Below are positions 18,070 to 33,000 of a stretch of 64,000 bases of DNA, one piece after another. This DNA comes from Auricularia sp. M13 (lineage: Eukaryota; Basidiomycota; Agaricomycetes; Auriculariales; Auriculariaceae): the NCBI GenBank assembly GCA_037042915.1, contig CM073199.1:1364001-1428000 (forward strand), in the 5' to 3' direction. Below the pieces are notes generated by a model that saw only the letters and a program-made list of their open reading frames with translations, did not search any database and was not told the DNA's origin. How positions within the stretch are numbered: position 1 is the first letter of the stretch; each line of letters opens with the position of its first letter. Made by a program: the position numbers and the translations under genes.

Positions 18070-21000
18070 ATGGCCGTTGCAGACCCACTCGCGCTCGACA
18101 TCGAGCGCCAGTCTGCTGCGCTTAACGCGCACCTGGGCTTGCAGCTCGTCACCACGCCAGAGCCTCGCGTGGAGTTTCTGAACCAGCTTTCGCGACTGCT
18201 TACGACGCCTGCCTATACTCTACTCGTTGCAAAATACTTCAGGCCGCTCTTGGTCGACTTGACCTGCCGCTGGCTCTACGATGATACCGTAGCCGAGGAG
18301 CTGCGATTTGTTGCTTTGGCCCTGCTCATCGAGACGCACGAGGAGATTTTCCCGTAAGCGCCCGTTTCCACGCCCTCTAAAAACTGTTATTGACAGACAT
18401 TTTTTCAATTTGCTAGCGTGCTCCTAGAATTCCTACAACGGCCCTCTCTGGAGAAGGGGCCTCTTGCGTTCGTCACGCCCGAAAATGCGGTATCTCTTGC
18501 TGCCACCTCGCTTCAACCTATTCTGCTCGCGTACCACCGACTCTTGGCTGCGTGCCCATTCCTTCCCGCTGAACTCAACTGGCCTCTTCATCCTCTCCTC
18601 TACCTCGTTCACGGCGGACACCCGCACCGAGGAGTAATGCTGTTAGCCATACGATGCTATGCTTTGCAAGCCAACATGCCCGAGCTAGCTCGCGAAGACA
18701 TGACGCGTAAATATCTCGGCGAGCTTGGTCTGGAGGACTGCGATGTCCACTATGGCGTGGATCAGAACGGACAGGACGTTTTCGTGGATGGGTGGCTCCT
18801 TCCCGTCACCGAAGCGACCCGCGTTGGCGATGATAGGGTCGAAATCGCCAACACGTCCTTTCCCTTCGCCAACGAGCGCACCATTCTTCCAGAGCATCTT
18901 TGGTACGTTCTGTTACGTTACTTTTTTGATTCATTCTGACCTCAGCTCCGTCCAGCTCGCGGGTCGAAAATGTCGAGAACATCCTTCTTTTGAAGGATTC
19001 GACTATGCCTCCGCCAGTGTCTATGCTCGTGATGACGCCTCATCTGAGGCCGTCCCTGCAGTCACTCGCTGTGCAATACTCCTTGCGACTCCCCACGTTG
19101 CTGACCTCGGTCCCGTCATCTGGAAAGACAGTTCTGTTGTCGCACCTCGCTTCCCGACTTCACCCGGGCACGCAGACGCAGACGGTGGTCATCCACCTTG
19201 CGGACACATCCATCGACGCGCGTTCGCTCCTTGGCTCGCACGTGTCGTCACAGACGGTCCCCGGAAAATTTGAATGGAAGGAGGGAGTCCTGCTACGCGC
19301 CATGCGCGAGGGCCGCTGGGTCGTGCTCAAGGACATTGACAAGGCGAGCGTGGAAGTTCTCGGCGTCCTCCTCCCGCTCGTGGATAGCATGATGGTCTGC
19401 AAGTACATCGGCTCCCGCGGCTACCTCGACGTACCGAATCGCGGGCGCGTCTTCGCGCACCACGCCTTTGCGGTCTTTGCCACTCGCTCTGTGGCGGTCT
19501 CCGGCGACGTGTTTCCCGCCCCGACCTTCCTCGGCGCGCACAAGTTCACCGAGCTCATCCTTCCGACACCACAATTGGACGATCTCTCTGTAATCGTCGA
19601 CGCTCGGCATCCGCGTCTTGCGGGGGCCCCAGCCAGAGCGCTCATTCAGCTTTGGGATTCCATCCGCGCTCTCGGGCCAGCCGCTGGTGTTCGTCCTGTC
19701 GGCATGCGGGAGCTTGACAAGTGGTGCTCCCGCGTGTCAAGTCTTCTCCCTGCAAGCTGGGCGCCAATGGCTACCGACGACGGGAATTCGCAGCAGCTCC
19801 TGTCGCGCTTCTTCGCGCATCCGTCGCTCCGCGAGGAGATGTTCCTCGAGGCGCGCGACGTCTTCTTCGGCACGGGCGCTGTGACTGCGTCCGCACAGGC
19901 ACGCAACGCCGAAGTCGCGCGCATCGTCGCGGCGCAGCTCGAGCTGTCTGCGGAGCGTGCAACGTGGCTGCTTGACGCGCACACGCCCGCGCTCGACGTC
20001 GAGCGCGACGTGCGCGGAGACACCGTCGCGCTGCGCATCGGGCGCACGCGCCTCCCCGCGCGCGTTCCTCCTTTATCTACGCCCGTAGGACAGTTCGCCA
20101 TGCACCGTCCCGCGTTGACGTTGCTCGCGCGCATCGCGACGGCGCTTGCGATGAACGAGCCAGTCCTGCTCACCGGCGAGACGGGCACGGGCAAGACGAC
20201 GCTCGTCGCGCACACCGCCGCGCGCCTCGGCCGTCGGCTCGTCGCGCTTAATCTGTCCAACCAGAGCGAGGTCGCGGACCTCGTCGGCGGCTTCAAGCCC
20301 GTTGACGCGCGTGTGCCGGGAGGAGATATACAAGAGTCTTTCACAGCGCTGTTTGCGCGCACGTTCAGTCGACGGAAGAACGAGAAATTCGACGAAGCGG
20401 TCGCCAAGGCCGTCCGCGACGGCAAGTGGAAGCGGGCCGTGGGCTTGTGGCGCGAGGCTGCTAAGCTTGCAAGGGAGCGGATTGCGGTGCGCGATCGCGA
20501 GAAGGATGGGTATGTTGAGCCTTGCGCATGCTCTGAAGGTGTTCTTACTGATCGTTCCTGCAGCGAGGATGCCCCAAGAAAGCGGAGGAAGCTGAATGAG
20601 GACGCGCATGTGTCGTCGGAGGAGTGGGATGCTTTTGAACAGAACGTCTCAACGTTTGAAGTGCAGCATGTGCTTGGCAAGAGCAAACTCGCTTTTGCAT
20701 TTGTGGATGGCCCGCTTTTGAGAGCTTTGCGTTCGGGAGACTGGTAAGCATCTCGTCTTGCCGTCTGTGCGCTTGAAAATGACCATTGGAATAGGATTCT
20801 ATTGGATGAAGTCAACTTGGCGACGCCGGAGACTCTCGAGTGCATCTCCGCTCTTTTACAAGGGCCTACGGCGTCCATCACATTGACGGAGCACGGCTCC
20901 CTGGAACCTGTGCCTCGTCATCCCGACTTCAGGCTGTTCGCTTGCATGAACCCGGCTACTGATGTTGGCAAGAAGGACCTGCCGCCCAACATACGCTCTC

Positions 21001-24000
21001 GCTTCACCGAAATCTTCGTCGCGCCACCCGACGCGGACCGTGAGACGCTTGTAGGAATTGTTCAGCTGCACATAGGACATCTCGCCGTCGGTGATCGTGC
21101 CGCTGTCCTAGATGTTGCAGAGTTCTACACCGCCGCGAAGCGTCTCGCAGACACGCGTCAGCTCGCCGACGGCTCCAATCAACGACCCCACTACAGCATG
21201 CGCACGCTCACTCGCATGTTGACCTTTGTCTCGACGGCGGCCCCGGCCTTCGGATTGCGGCGTGCGATGTGGGAGGGCGGTCTTATGGCTTTTGCCATGG
21301 CGCTGGGTCAGCAAAGTGCAGAAGTCATGACGGCTCTTGCTGAGAAGCATCTTCTATCCGGCGTCAAAAATATTGGCGCGCTTCTCTCGCAGTCGCCCGC
21401 TGTCCCGTCCTACGCCCCCCGGGACGACTTCGTACAGGTCGGCCAGTATTGGCTGCTGCGCGGTCCCCACGAAATGCAGGCGGCCGAGGAGTACATTGTC
21501 ACGCCGTCCGTCGCCAAGAAGCTTGTGGACCTTGCCCGTGTCGTCTATGCGAAGCATTTCCCGGTCCTCATCGAGGGCCCGACGTCGAGCGGCAAGACGA
21601 GCGCTATCGAATATCTTGCGAAACGAACTGGACACCGCTTCGTGCGCATCAACAACCATGAGCACACCGATATCCAGGAGTACATTGGATCGTATGTCAC
21701 GGATCCGGAGACCGGCAAGCTTTCCTTCCAAGACGGTATTCTTGTTCGTGCTCTTCGCAACGGCGACTGGATTGTGCTGGACGAGCTCAACCTCGCGCCC
21801 ACGGACGTCCTCGAGGCGCTCAATCGGCTTCTTGACGACAACCGAGAACTGCTCATCCCCGAGACGCTCGAGGTTGTCAAGCCGCACCCCCAGTTCAGGC
21901 TTTTCGCTACGCAGAATCCGCCCGGTCTTTATGCTGGCCGCAAGGTCCTCTCTCGTGCCTTCCGCAACCGCTTCCTCGAGATACAGTTCGATGACGTCCC
22001 CGAGGCAGAGCTGGAGGAGATTTTGTGCAAGCGCACGCGCATCGCGCCCCCGTACGCGACCCGCATCGTCGCTGTGTTCAGAGAGCTGCAGAAGCAACGG
22101 CAGACGTCGCGCGTTTTCGAGACCAAGCACGGATTCGCGACGTTGCGTGATCTGTTCCGGTGGGCGTTGCGGGACGCCACCAGCTATCTCGAGCTTGCGC
22201 AGAATGGCTATATGCTGCTCGCCGAGCGCGCGCGCCGGCCAGACGACAAGGTCATTGTCAAGGACGTGCTCGAATCTATCATGAAGGTCAAGCTGGACGA
22301 AGCCGCGCTCTACGGTCTTGCAGGGTCAAGCTCGCAGGAGGTCGAAACACGCATGGGCATCAGCCTCCCCTCTGGTCAAAAGCGCGTTGTCTGGACATCC
22401 GCCATGCAGCGTCTTTTCGTCCTTGTCGCTACCGCCTTGCGATATAACGAGCCCGTCCTCCTTGTTGGCGAGACCGGTTGCGGGAAGACCTCGGTCTGCG
22501 AAGTATTCGCTGAGGTTACTGGACGAGCTCTTCACACGGTCAGCTGTCACCAGAATACTGAGACTGCCGACATCATTGGCGGTCAACGACCGACGCGTAA
22601 TCGGTCTGCGACTGTCGCTTCGCTCAGTGCGCAAGCTTTGCAGCTGTTGCGCGATCACAACCTCGATGCGCCAGGGACGCCAGAGCCGGACGCCATCGTG
22701 AAACATCTCGAGCGCCACATCTCCTCTGGCTCTGTTGAGGCTAGTCTACACGCAGAACTTGTCCAACTGAGACGCCAAATCTTAAGCTCTCGCGCGCTAT
22801 TCCAATGGCACGATGGGCCCCTCGTGGAGGCCATGCGGACAGGTGGCCTCTTTCTGCTGGACGAGATCTCACTAGCCGACGATTCGGTTCTTGAGCGCCT
22901 CAACAGCGTACTCGAGCCGGACCGGACGATCGTGCTCGCGGAGATGGGCGGACGGGGCGTTGACGACGCGCGCGTTGTCGCTGAGCAAGGTTTCAAGCTC
23001 GTAGCCACCATGAATCCCGGAGGCGACTACGGGAAAAAGGAGTTGTCGCCCGCCCTTCGCAATCGCTTCACCGAAATCTGGGTCCCTGCCGTCGATAGCC
23101 GGGACGACCGTCGATTAATCATATCCAATCTCTGGCAACACGACGCTCTGAAACGATGCACGGAACCTCTTCTTGACCTCGTCGACTGGCTTGCGCACAA
23201 GTTCGGTGACAACTCGGTGTTTGGTCTAAGGGACCTTTTGGTACGTTCAGTCACCAGATCTTATTCATTCTAATGTTGTATTAGGCCTGGGTTTCGTTCA
23301 GTAATTTCGTCGTTGCAAATACAAGCATTTCTGCGGCGGCCGCATTCGTGCGTACACTTCCTTCGCGTTTTTAACGCACTTAGTTTCTAATGCCAAACCC
23401 TAGCATCAAGCAGCACACCTCGCTCTTCTTGACGGATTGGACACTTTGCCACAGACCAGCGGTTTCTCTCCGCAGTCCATCCAGGAACTTCGTCTTGCTA
23501 TCGTAGCCCAGTTACACGCCTTGATGCCGTGGTCCGGCGACTCGACGAGCTTGCCTAGTGTCGTTGAAGACGATGCATCCATTCGCATCGGGCTCTTCTC
23601 GATACCCAAGGGTCAAGGGACACCAGCTGCATCTCGCTTCGACTTGGATGCCCCAACTACGCTGTCTAATGCGATGCGCGTGATGCGAGCACTTCAGGTC
23701 CCGAAGCCCATCTTGTTGGAGGGTAGTCCTGGCGTGGGCAAGACCAGCCTCATCGTCGCGCTCGCCGCTCGGACCGGCAATGACCTCGTGAGAATCAATC
23801 TTTCCGACCAGACCGACCTTGTCGATCTGTTTGGTTCCGACTTACCGGTTCAAGGAGGGCAACCAGGCGAATTCGCGTGGAAAGACGCTGCCTTCTTACG
23901 CGCATTGCAAGAGGGTGGCTGGGTGCTGCTGGACGAAATGAACCTCGCTCCTCAAGCCGTTCTCGAAGGATTGAATGCCGTTCTAGACCACCGCGGCGAA

Positions 24001-27000
24001 GTCTTCATCCCGGAGTTGTCTCGGTCGTTCCGCTGTCACCCCAACTTCCGCGTTTTCGCCGCCCAGAATCCCCAGTATCAAGGCGGGGGACGGAAGGGTC
24101 TACCAAAGTCGTTCCTGAACCGATTCACGAAAGTGCATTTGGCTGAACTCGACGCTCGGGATCTGCTCTCCATCTGCATGCGCTTGCACCCCGATATTTC
24201 ACCCGAGACTCTGCGTCGTATGATCGAGTTCAACGGGCGCCTGCATGAGGAGACTATGGTCAGGCGGACCTTTGCCCGAGCAGGCGCGCCGTGGGAATTC
24301 AACCTTCGCGACGTCTTGCGTTGGACAACGCTTATGGCGTCCCCTTCAGGACTTAACGCATCGGAAGGACCTGCCGAATACTTGGACACGCTGTACCTGA
24401 GGCGCTTCAGGAGCGAAGATGACCGCAAGCAAGCCACCGCGTTGTTCGCTGAAGTTTCTGGGATCTCACAGGCGCTGATCTCGCCGAAGAATCCATGGTT
24501 CACTACATCGCCGGGCGTGCTTCAGATCGGAAATGCTCTCCTCCCTTCAGACTCGCGGTCCCATGTGGCCTCTCGTCCAGTGATACTTCTTCAAGCGCAC
24601 CTACCAGCCCTTCAGGCCTTTGCGACCTGTGTGGGTAACGGTACCCTTACTATTCTGGCCGGTTCCGATGCTGTGGGCAAGACCAGCCTTGCACGATTTC
24701 TCGCCCAGCGCGCAGGGCGTCGACTCCATGAATGCTCGCTGCATGGCTCGACTGATACGATGGATATTCTCGGCACCTTCGAACAGGTCGACCGGACCTC
24801 TAGGCTACAAGCAGTGCTGGGGACCATCGTGGAGTGGATCGATAGCCTGGCGCAGACTGACCATGAAGCGTTCGCCTTACTCGACAAAGAGTTGGTTACA
24901 ACAATTCGCTCAACACCGTGTTCAGCTCCAGTTGGTACGTCACCCTTGACTGATACTTCCGGCTTGCAGCTAGCGCGTCTCGGTCTGAGCATGCTCAAGC
25001 GAGTTGGTCGAGTTCCGCCTTCTCTGGACGAGCTCGAGCACTCTCTGCTTCGAATAGAAACAGAACCATCTGGTCCTACGTTCGAATGGTCGGACGGCCC
25101 TCTTGTGCAAGCTATCAAGAAGGGCGACTGGTTACTGCTCGACAACGCCAACCTATGCAATGCCTCGGTTCTGGACAGGCTTAATTCCTTGTGCGAGGTA
25201 AACGGCTCTCTGATTCTCTCGGAATGCGGTCTCGTCGATGGACAGGTCGTGACTCTGGTACCGCACCCGAACTTCCGCCTCATTCTGAGCGTCAACTCTC
25301 GGTATGGTGAACTATCCCGTGCAATGCGGAACCGTGGCCTAGAGGTCTGCTTAGACGATGTCGTGGCACCGGAGGACTCTCTCCAATTGCATGGGCTGGC
25401 GCGCGCGCCTCGTTTATCATTGTCATCACGCGTTGATCACGCTGTCAGCTCCTTCGACATTTTCAGACGGGGTCTTCATAATCACCATGTAGCAACTGCT
25501 TCTGATTGGCGCTGCGACGTTCGCTTGGATAGTGTCTGCTCTTCACTCACCTGGCTGCGTCAGTTACTGCGATTCCAATCGGATTCACCGTCCGATGCAC
25601 AGGCCAAGTTGCTCGCTCGTTTTGGTGCCAGTACTCTTTCCCATCGATATATCCACCTCCGCCAACTACAGGAATGGACCAAAGCAAGCCCGCAACTTCA
25701 ATCCCACGCTCTGGTAGCAAAGCAGCAGCTCCAAGACGAAGCCCGGCCCTTGTTCGACATCATCAGCGCAATCTTAGAGGCGAGATCACAGACACGGGGA
25801 GTCCCTCTTCTTTTTTATCGAGCACAGGTCAGTACTGACACTTTCTGCCCCAGCGCCTTTGTTTTGCTCCTTTTCTGCGTTCATGTCACATACTAAAGCT
25901 TCGCCTGCAATATAGCCCATCAACTTCGCCTTGAATCCACACTGCATCTATCCACAGTTACTTGAATATGCCCCTCGTCCGGATTTGTCCATTGAGCTGT
26001 ACTCTTCTGCTCATCAGTTTGCGGAGCGATATGCTTCAATCGGCAGGACACGACCAAGGTCGATGCTACGGATGGCACAAGACGTTGGCGGCGGAAAATC
26101 CATGGCATCTGCCGCAGTCCCTGCCTGCATATTACACGTTGCAGATGTTTTATCTGCATTGTCATCGACCGTGGCAAACGTTTGGTCGATGATGGACCAA
26201 CAGCCTTCCCTACTCAACGAGGTACGCACGCTCCTTGCACTTTCGTGAACTTGCTCATCGAATTTTAGTCTCTTCTCTTGCCAGCGCTCCAACTGATAGA
26301 TCTGGGGATGCATCTCGTCGATGCAAGCGACCGCGAAGTTTTCGAGTATTCCGCTGTACGGCTCCTTGCGCACTGGCTGAATGATGTTGCTCGCGAGCAG
26401 CCCCGACTTGCAGGCATTGCAGCGGTCACGGAAGAACTCGTCACGAGCATGGTTCTGACATCTGGGCAGTTCATGGCCGAGATCTGGGAGCTTCATCTTC
26501 GAGCGCGGAGTAACCCTTTCAACGCGTCGGCGATTAGTCAATTGGCGCAGCACGCAAAAATGCAGCATCCTTGTAAGTCGCCGGCTCCATCGTCGATGCA
26601 ATGCTAACTCTGCACGCAGCTCAGCGCAAGAGCACGCTCGAACTGATGTCAACTTTGGCGTTAGATATTGTGCCAATGCCGAGCAACACGGTTTCAAGCG
26701 GATGGCTCATCGACTTGGCCGCCCGAGAGAACTATCAGGCCACTCGTCCACTCGGGGTCGCGGTTATCTTGCAATTGAACCTCCTCTCTTTGTCGGCCAC
26801 TCGCGCGCAATCAGCTTTTGCGGTATGTGTGCGAGCCGTATCATCTCCTCTCGGTGTTGACCTCTCGTTCTAGACCGCAAGCGCACTCGTTTCGCTTGCA
26901 GCAAAGGAACGCGATGGAGACCTCCTGTCGTGGATGTCGACGCAGGTTGCCCTGTGGAAAATCGATAGCGCGGACAAACAGTTGGACCCACCGACATTCG

Positions 27001-30000
27001 CATGGTTATCAGGTGACTGGCTCGAGCTGGTTTGGAAACGGCTGTCAGACGTCGTGAGTTGGGACCTCTCGGTCCGGGGCCAGAATTGACACACTGCCAG
27101 GGCCCTGGAATTCTGCTCACTCCATATACGTGTCAAGCTGTTTTCGAAATTTGGTAGGCGTTCTATCAATCATATATGCTCTTCTGCTAACGATTTCCCT
27201 TTAGTAACTGGAAAGGACAGCCCATCTCTCAACTCCCAGCATATGAAGAGAATCTGAGACTCCACGCGAGCGTGGTCTCCGCATTGGCTCACGGTCCCCC
27301 TGCTGGCCGGGCTGCGGAGCTGCTAGTAGTCATTGTCGCCATTTTTCGAGGGGTATGCCCCGCTCATTTCATATCCGGTTATTATTTGCATACTCAAACT
27401 TGAACAGCTTCTTCTCGAACTGGGGGTTTTGCAACAAGACAATAACAACCACCTACAGGATTTGCTTGCCTCCTGGCAGACCAACGCTCTCCTCGGCAGC
27501 CGTTCGTTCGCTGCCGGTAGGGAGTGCTTGCAGGTCGTGTTGCAGTCGCAACACCATCCTCTTCGCGATGTGGTGCACGAAATGCTCTCCCCAATCCTTG
27601 CCCGCGATCCCGACAACGAGCAGCAATTCTATGCGGCAGTTGCCAGGCTTTGGGTCGCAGTCCCGCTCATATCGCTGCGCATCTACCTACCGGACATTCC
27701 GCTGGACCCCCTGGCGGCGATGGAATGTCGGACAAAGGTGCTCAAGGGTCGGCATTCCCAGCTGGTAGCGCAGATCAAAGTCGCAAAAGCCATGGAAACG
27801 TCCCGCACGGGCAACGCGACTAATCCTTGGATCAACTACTTGGACAGTCGCCTGCATGATGTGCAGCAGGAACTCGCAGGCCTTCCTCCAGTTCCCGTTA
27901 TTCGCAACGTGGATGCCTCTGACTATCAAAAGCTGCATGTGGAACTCCAGTCCTTCATGCGCCAAGTCTTCGACCATTCAAAGCTTCATTCACTGGTTTC
28001 GGAGCTCTTGGAGCCGTCGCCCGCTTCCGTATCTCGCGCACAGTCTACCGCTGCGACCATATCGGCCTTCCTTGACCGGCTAGCATCGTCATTCTCTGCG
28101 TACGGCGATATCATTGCCCCGGTTCGTACTGCGGCGATGCAAATTATGACTGGACTGGGCATCCTCACTCGGATTGCATCTTCCCTGGGATATGCGTCGA
28201 TTCCAGGGCTGGACAACCTATGTGCGATACCGACAGTGAAGTCCATTCAGGACACGCGAAGCCATGCAGACGACTTCATCCACCAAGGTCGCCCCGCCGA
28301 CGCTCTAGTCCTCCTCATAAGCGGCTTCGCCCATGAAAAGCGCATCGCTGCCAGCCTCGACGATAAAATCGCCGCACTTGATACCTACCTTCAAAGGTTG
28401 TGCGCACTCTGGCTGACCGACCGTGAGCGTGAAGAGCAACGCAGCAAGGAGGAGGCTTCCCTCTACCGCCAGACACACGTAGACCGCAGCGCTGAAGAGG
28501 ACGATGAGGAGTTCCGCGCGATGTTCCCCGAATTCTCCGATATCTTGGACGAAGCTTCGCCTTTGACTGCTGCCAGAGAATCCCGGAAACCGCACGCGTT
28601 CGTCGACGAACAGCATTCGTTGCGCGTTTATCAACTCCATTGCCACCTATGGCTCGACAGTGGCGCTGACGAACAGTCTTCGTATTCCAGCCATGCATCG
28701 ACGCTGCTTCGCTCAACGCTAGACTCCTACCCCGCACCCAACGACCGGCTGGATTTGACCACGTGGGGCATGCAGCTCTCGTTATTGAGCGATGCAGTGG
28801 CGCGCAGCTCGTCGACCCCGGACGAACAGTACAATTTCTATGCCGACCCGAATGTCTGTGAACTCAACAAGGCGCACATTCTTCTCTCGCGTCTCGACGA
28901 ACGATTGACGTTGCTCATCGATGCATGGCCAGAGCAGATGGTACTACAAGATATCCGAACTCGCTGTCGAGCAGTTCACGCGCTGGACATCCAATCCTCT
29001 GTAGCCAAGGTTTTATCGGCGCTAGAGCACCTCCTACTACACTGCGACGACTGGGAGCGATATGCCAATCGCGAAAACAGCCTCAAGGATCATCAACAGA
29101 GTCTGACGTCTCTGATAGTCGAATGGCGTCGCCTCGAGCTTTCTTATTGGTCTCGACTGCTAAGTGTGGAGGCACGGAGCTGCCGCGCTGGTGTCGCAGA
29201 GTGGTGGTTCCATCTCTATGAGATGGTTGTACGGGGCGCCATCGCCGCCGCCGAGGACGAGGACCTAACTACGGGCGAGAACTACGTTGCGAAAGTGGTG
29301 CCGCTGCTCGACAGTTACATGACTACTGGACCAATGGGACAGTTCGATGCACGCCTCAACCTTCTTGCCTCATTCGCCGTCTTTGTCGGCCGACTCGCTC
29401 AGACGAAACAGGCTCCAGCATCGCGTTCGTTGCATCGCATGGCCAGAGTTCTGACTACGATGCACGACTACTATGCTCAGTTCCAGCGCGCGTGTGAAGC
29501 CTCTATCGCAGACGACCGTGTCAGGATCGAGCGAGAGATCAAGGACTTCATCAAGTTGGCAAGCTGGAGGGACATCAATGTACACGCCTTGAAGCAAAGC
29601 GCTCAGAAGACGCATCGTCAATTGCACAAGTCTATCCGCAAATTCCGCGACGTCCTTCGCAGGCCGGTTGCCAATGCCGTAGCGCTTTCTTCGCACGCCC
29701 CGTCTCCTGGATATGGGCCCTGCGACTTACAGTACAGCGCGCCAATATCCTCTCTCGAGCTTCCGTCTGCGCAGACGACCACCTCGTCAGCGACACATTT
29801 AACCAATCTTCACGTTACCCTCCGTCGCTACAACTCGATTATCGCGGAGTCAGTTCTTCCGAGCATTCGCAGAGCAGTTTTTGCGCCCGTGGACAATCTG
29901 TCGGCCGATATCGTCGGCGTCGTCAAGGCGTTGAGCTCAGCCGTCGTTGACACGTCTTCAAAGGGCCATGCTAAAGCTCTCTTGCAGCGCAAGCAGCGAG

Positions 30001-33000
30001 CGTGGAGCGACATGTTGAAGGAGCTACGCAGGGCTGGCGTCCCATATCGGTTAAATCAAAGTACGCTGGACAGTCAGAAGCGTCGCGAGTGGTTGTTCGA
30101 CCAGGCATGCCTAACCCCTTCAACCACCGACCCCCTCCTCTCGGAACTACTCACTTCTGTCAACACTCTCTTCGTTGGGCTAATCCGGTCCATGACTACT
30201 TTACGAGACGGGTTTGCGAGCCACAGCTCTGATATCTCATCCCGTGAACTGGGGCGTGCCATCTCGGTTGTGGAGGCGACCTTTCGGTTTGGGATCGATG
30301 CAAGAACAAGGTGCGGGTTCCCTTGGTGGCACGCACTTCATCCTCCTAATAAATATTTGACGTTAGGCTGTCAGCCACATGGGACCGCTACAACAGACTT
30401 GCGAACGCCGTCAAGAGACTCAAGCGCTTGGGAGCAATGGCGCGATTTGCTGCGGCTGGGTCTAATGCCCGACAACTCTGCCACGCTTGGTCAGACGCGT
30501 ATTGTCGCCTAGTTGATGCGCTCGAAGAGCTCGACCAAGGCTGCGTATCCTTTACTGCCTGTAAGGCGGAGCAGACGCCCCTGAAGTCGGTCGCAATGGA
30601 CGCACTGGCCAAGGAGGTCACGAGCGCTCGTCAGGTCCGCGACTCACTATTACGGCTGCGCAGTGAATGCCGCTTGACAGAGACAGTTGTCCTGTTCGAC
30701 GGTACGCTTTTAGGCATGACATTAGAAATCTACTCAACAGGTCTTAGATGAACTCAAGGAACTGTGCGACGCTCATGCTCATATGACGAACTGTCGAGAC
30801 GGGCTGCAGCGTATCCTTGATTCAGAGCCGCGTATCCGTCTGCTTTGCCAACCGGTAATGGACTGGTTGCACGACCTTGCGCTAGAACTCGGACATCCTA
30901 CCTCCACACGGACCGATGCAAGACTCCCCGCCGAAACTTTGCAAGAAGCTTCAGATTCCGTTATCAACGTCGTTCTCGTTGCATGCCAGCAAATTCAGAA
31001 GGCCGCCTCCACGCCGATTCAGCTCAGCGACAAGGAGGATGAAGCGCCAGATAATTTCATATCGCACGGCTCGGACTTCTTGCGCGACGTTGGTCACAGT
31101 CTTCACCTCGACGCCATCCTGTCCCGCTTGGACATTACGCTAAATAGTCTTCAGCCGGCTGATGATACTGCAGTCAGCCTCGTCCAGCGTCTCGTCCCCT
31201 TCCTCGACCTCCTTGTCTGCGTCATTCATGACCATCTCGTCGAGTCAGCACAATGGACTCGCGCTATGTTCAAGTTGACCAGTGTCCTCTGCACCACCGC
31301 TACAAACGTTGCAAAAAACGGATGGTGTCAGCCGAAGGAAGCAGACAACGCTGCTGGTGAAGAAGACGCTGGTGGACAACAAGCCGAGGGTACTGGCCTT
31401 GGCTCCGGCTCGGGCGAGAAGAACGTCAGCAACGAGATCGAGGACGAGAGTCAGGTGGAGGGCCTGCAGGGCGAGGAAGAAGAGGAAGAGCAGAACGGCG
31501 AGAAGAACTCTGGCGACAAGGACAACACCATCGAGATGAGCGAGGACATCTCCGGTGCCTTGGAAGACGTCGAAGAAGACGCAGAGAAGGAGGACGACGA
31601 GGGAGAGGAGAACGAAGAAGACGAAGTCGACGACCGCGTCGAGGATCTCGACCCCACCGACCCGAACGCCGTGGACGAGAAGATGTGGGGAGATGACTCC
31701 GGGGACGACAAGAAGGACTCGGACGATAAGACGGACAATGTGCAACAGTCTGGCAAGGATTCAGAAATGGCGGCGAAGGACGAGGACAGGCAGAAGAAGG
31801 AGAAGGAAGACGCACCAGAAGCTGGCGATGAAAACCAAGGTGACAACGACGGAGACAGCGACAAGGACGAGGCTGAAGGAGAGGAAGAGGGGCCAAACGA
31901 GGAGGAAGTTGGGGCTGGCGGCAAGATGGACGAGTACACGAAGGAGGGAGACGCTCTTGACCTGCCCGACGACCTTGACCTCGCTCCGGACAAGGAAGAT
32001 GAGAACATCTCCGATGGCGGCATGGAGGACGACGAGCTTACGGACGACATTACCGGTCCTGAGATGCCACCAGATGCTGCCTCGCAAGATGGCGACGAAC
32101 CACAGGAACCTTCTGGAGACCAGCACATGGAGGACGACACAGTAGAACCTACCGCCGATGGCACGGAGGACACAGCTACCGCCCAACCTGATGTCTCAGC
32201 CGGCAACGATCAAGATGCCGTGACTGAGGCCAGCGGTGGCGGCGGCGGTATGACCAAGCAGCAGAGAGACGAGCAGTCTGCTATGGATCTCGATGGCGCC
32301 ACCGATAACCAGCAGACAACTGACGCCAATGCAGACGTCCAGCCACAAAGGTGCGATGCTGTTTCCGAGATCACACTGAGTATTGACTTCTATTCAGCGA
32401 GCCCCGCTCTAATGATGCCTCCGCAAGTTCGAAGCAAGACCAGCAGCCGCCAGGTCAAGAAGGTGCATCGGATACAGCTGCTGACGGCGGCGCCCCCTCT
32501 ACTGCTGCGCCCCTGCCCAATCCCCTACGTCATCCCGGGGATGCTATGAAGGAAATTCAGCGTAGGCTGCAGGAGATCCTGGAGCCCGCGGCCAACTCGG
32601 CGCCCAACGCGAACCAGCAGGAGACTAAGGATGTCGAGTACCTGCAGAACGAGGACGATGCGATGGACATGCAAGCTCTTGGACCAGCCGACGGCGCGGA
32701 GACGGCGAGGCTCGAGGAACTCAAGTTCTCCGATGCTCAGGACAAGGAAGCCGCCGAACAGGACGTTCAGATGATGGACATCGACGAGCCGGAGCCTTCT
32801 CTCCCGCGACCTGCACCATCAGACCCTCGAACGACAAATGCCGAGGGCGACCAAGCTCACCGGGAGCCTGCCATTGCACATCACGAGCGGCCGACAGCTT
32901 CAGATCGACTTGAGGATAACGAGCAGCTTGAAGACGAGCATTTTTCTGCATCGGAAGACAAGATCGATGCAGATGCATTCGAGCCGCAGTCCACGGCGGT

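Noticed and set aside
19646-20881. 411-codon open frame on the minus strand
   Set aside because: It lies opposite AAA1-AAA2 of MDN1, is Ser/Arg-rich, has no motif, and is explained as the complement of a GC-rich coding region.
31451-32206. 251-codon Ser-rich frame on the minus strand
   Set aside because: It is the complement of the Glu/Asp-rich tract of midasin (GAC/GAG repeats read as Ser/Leu).
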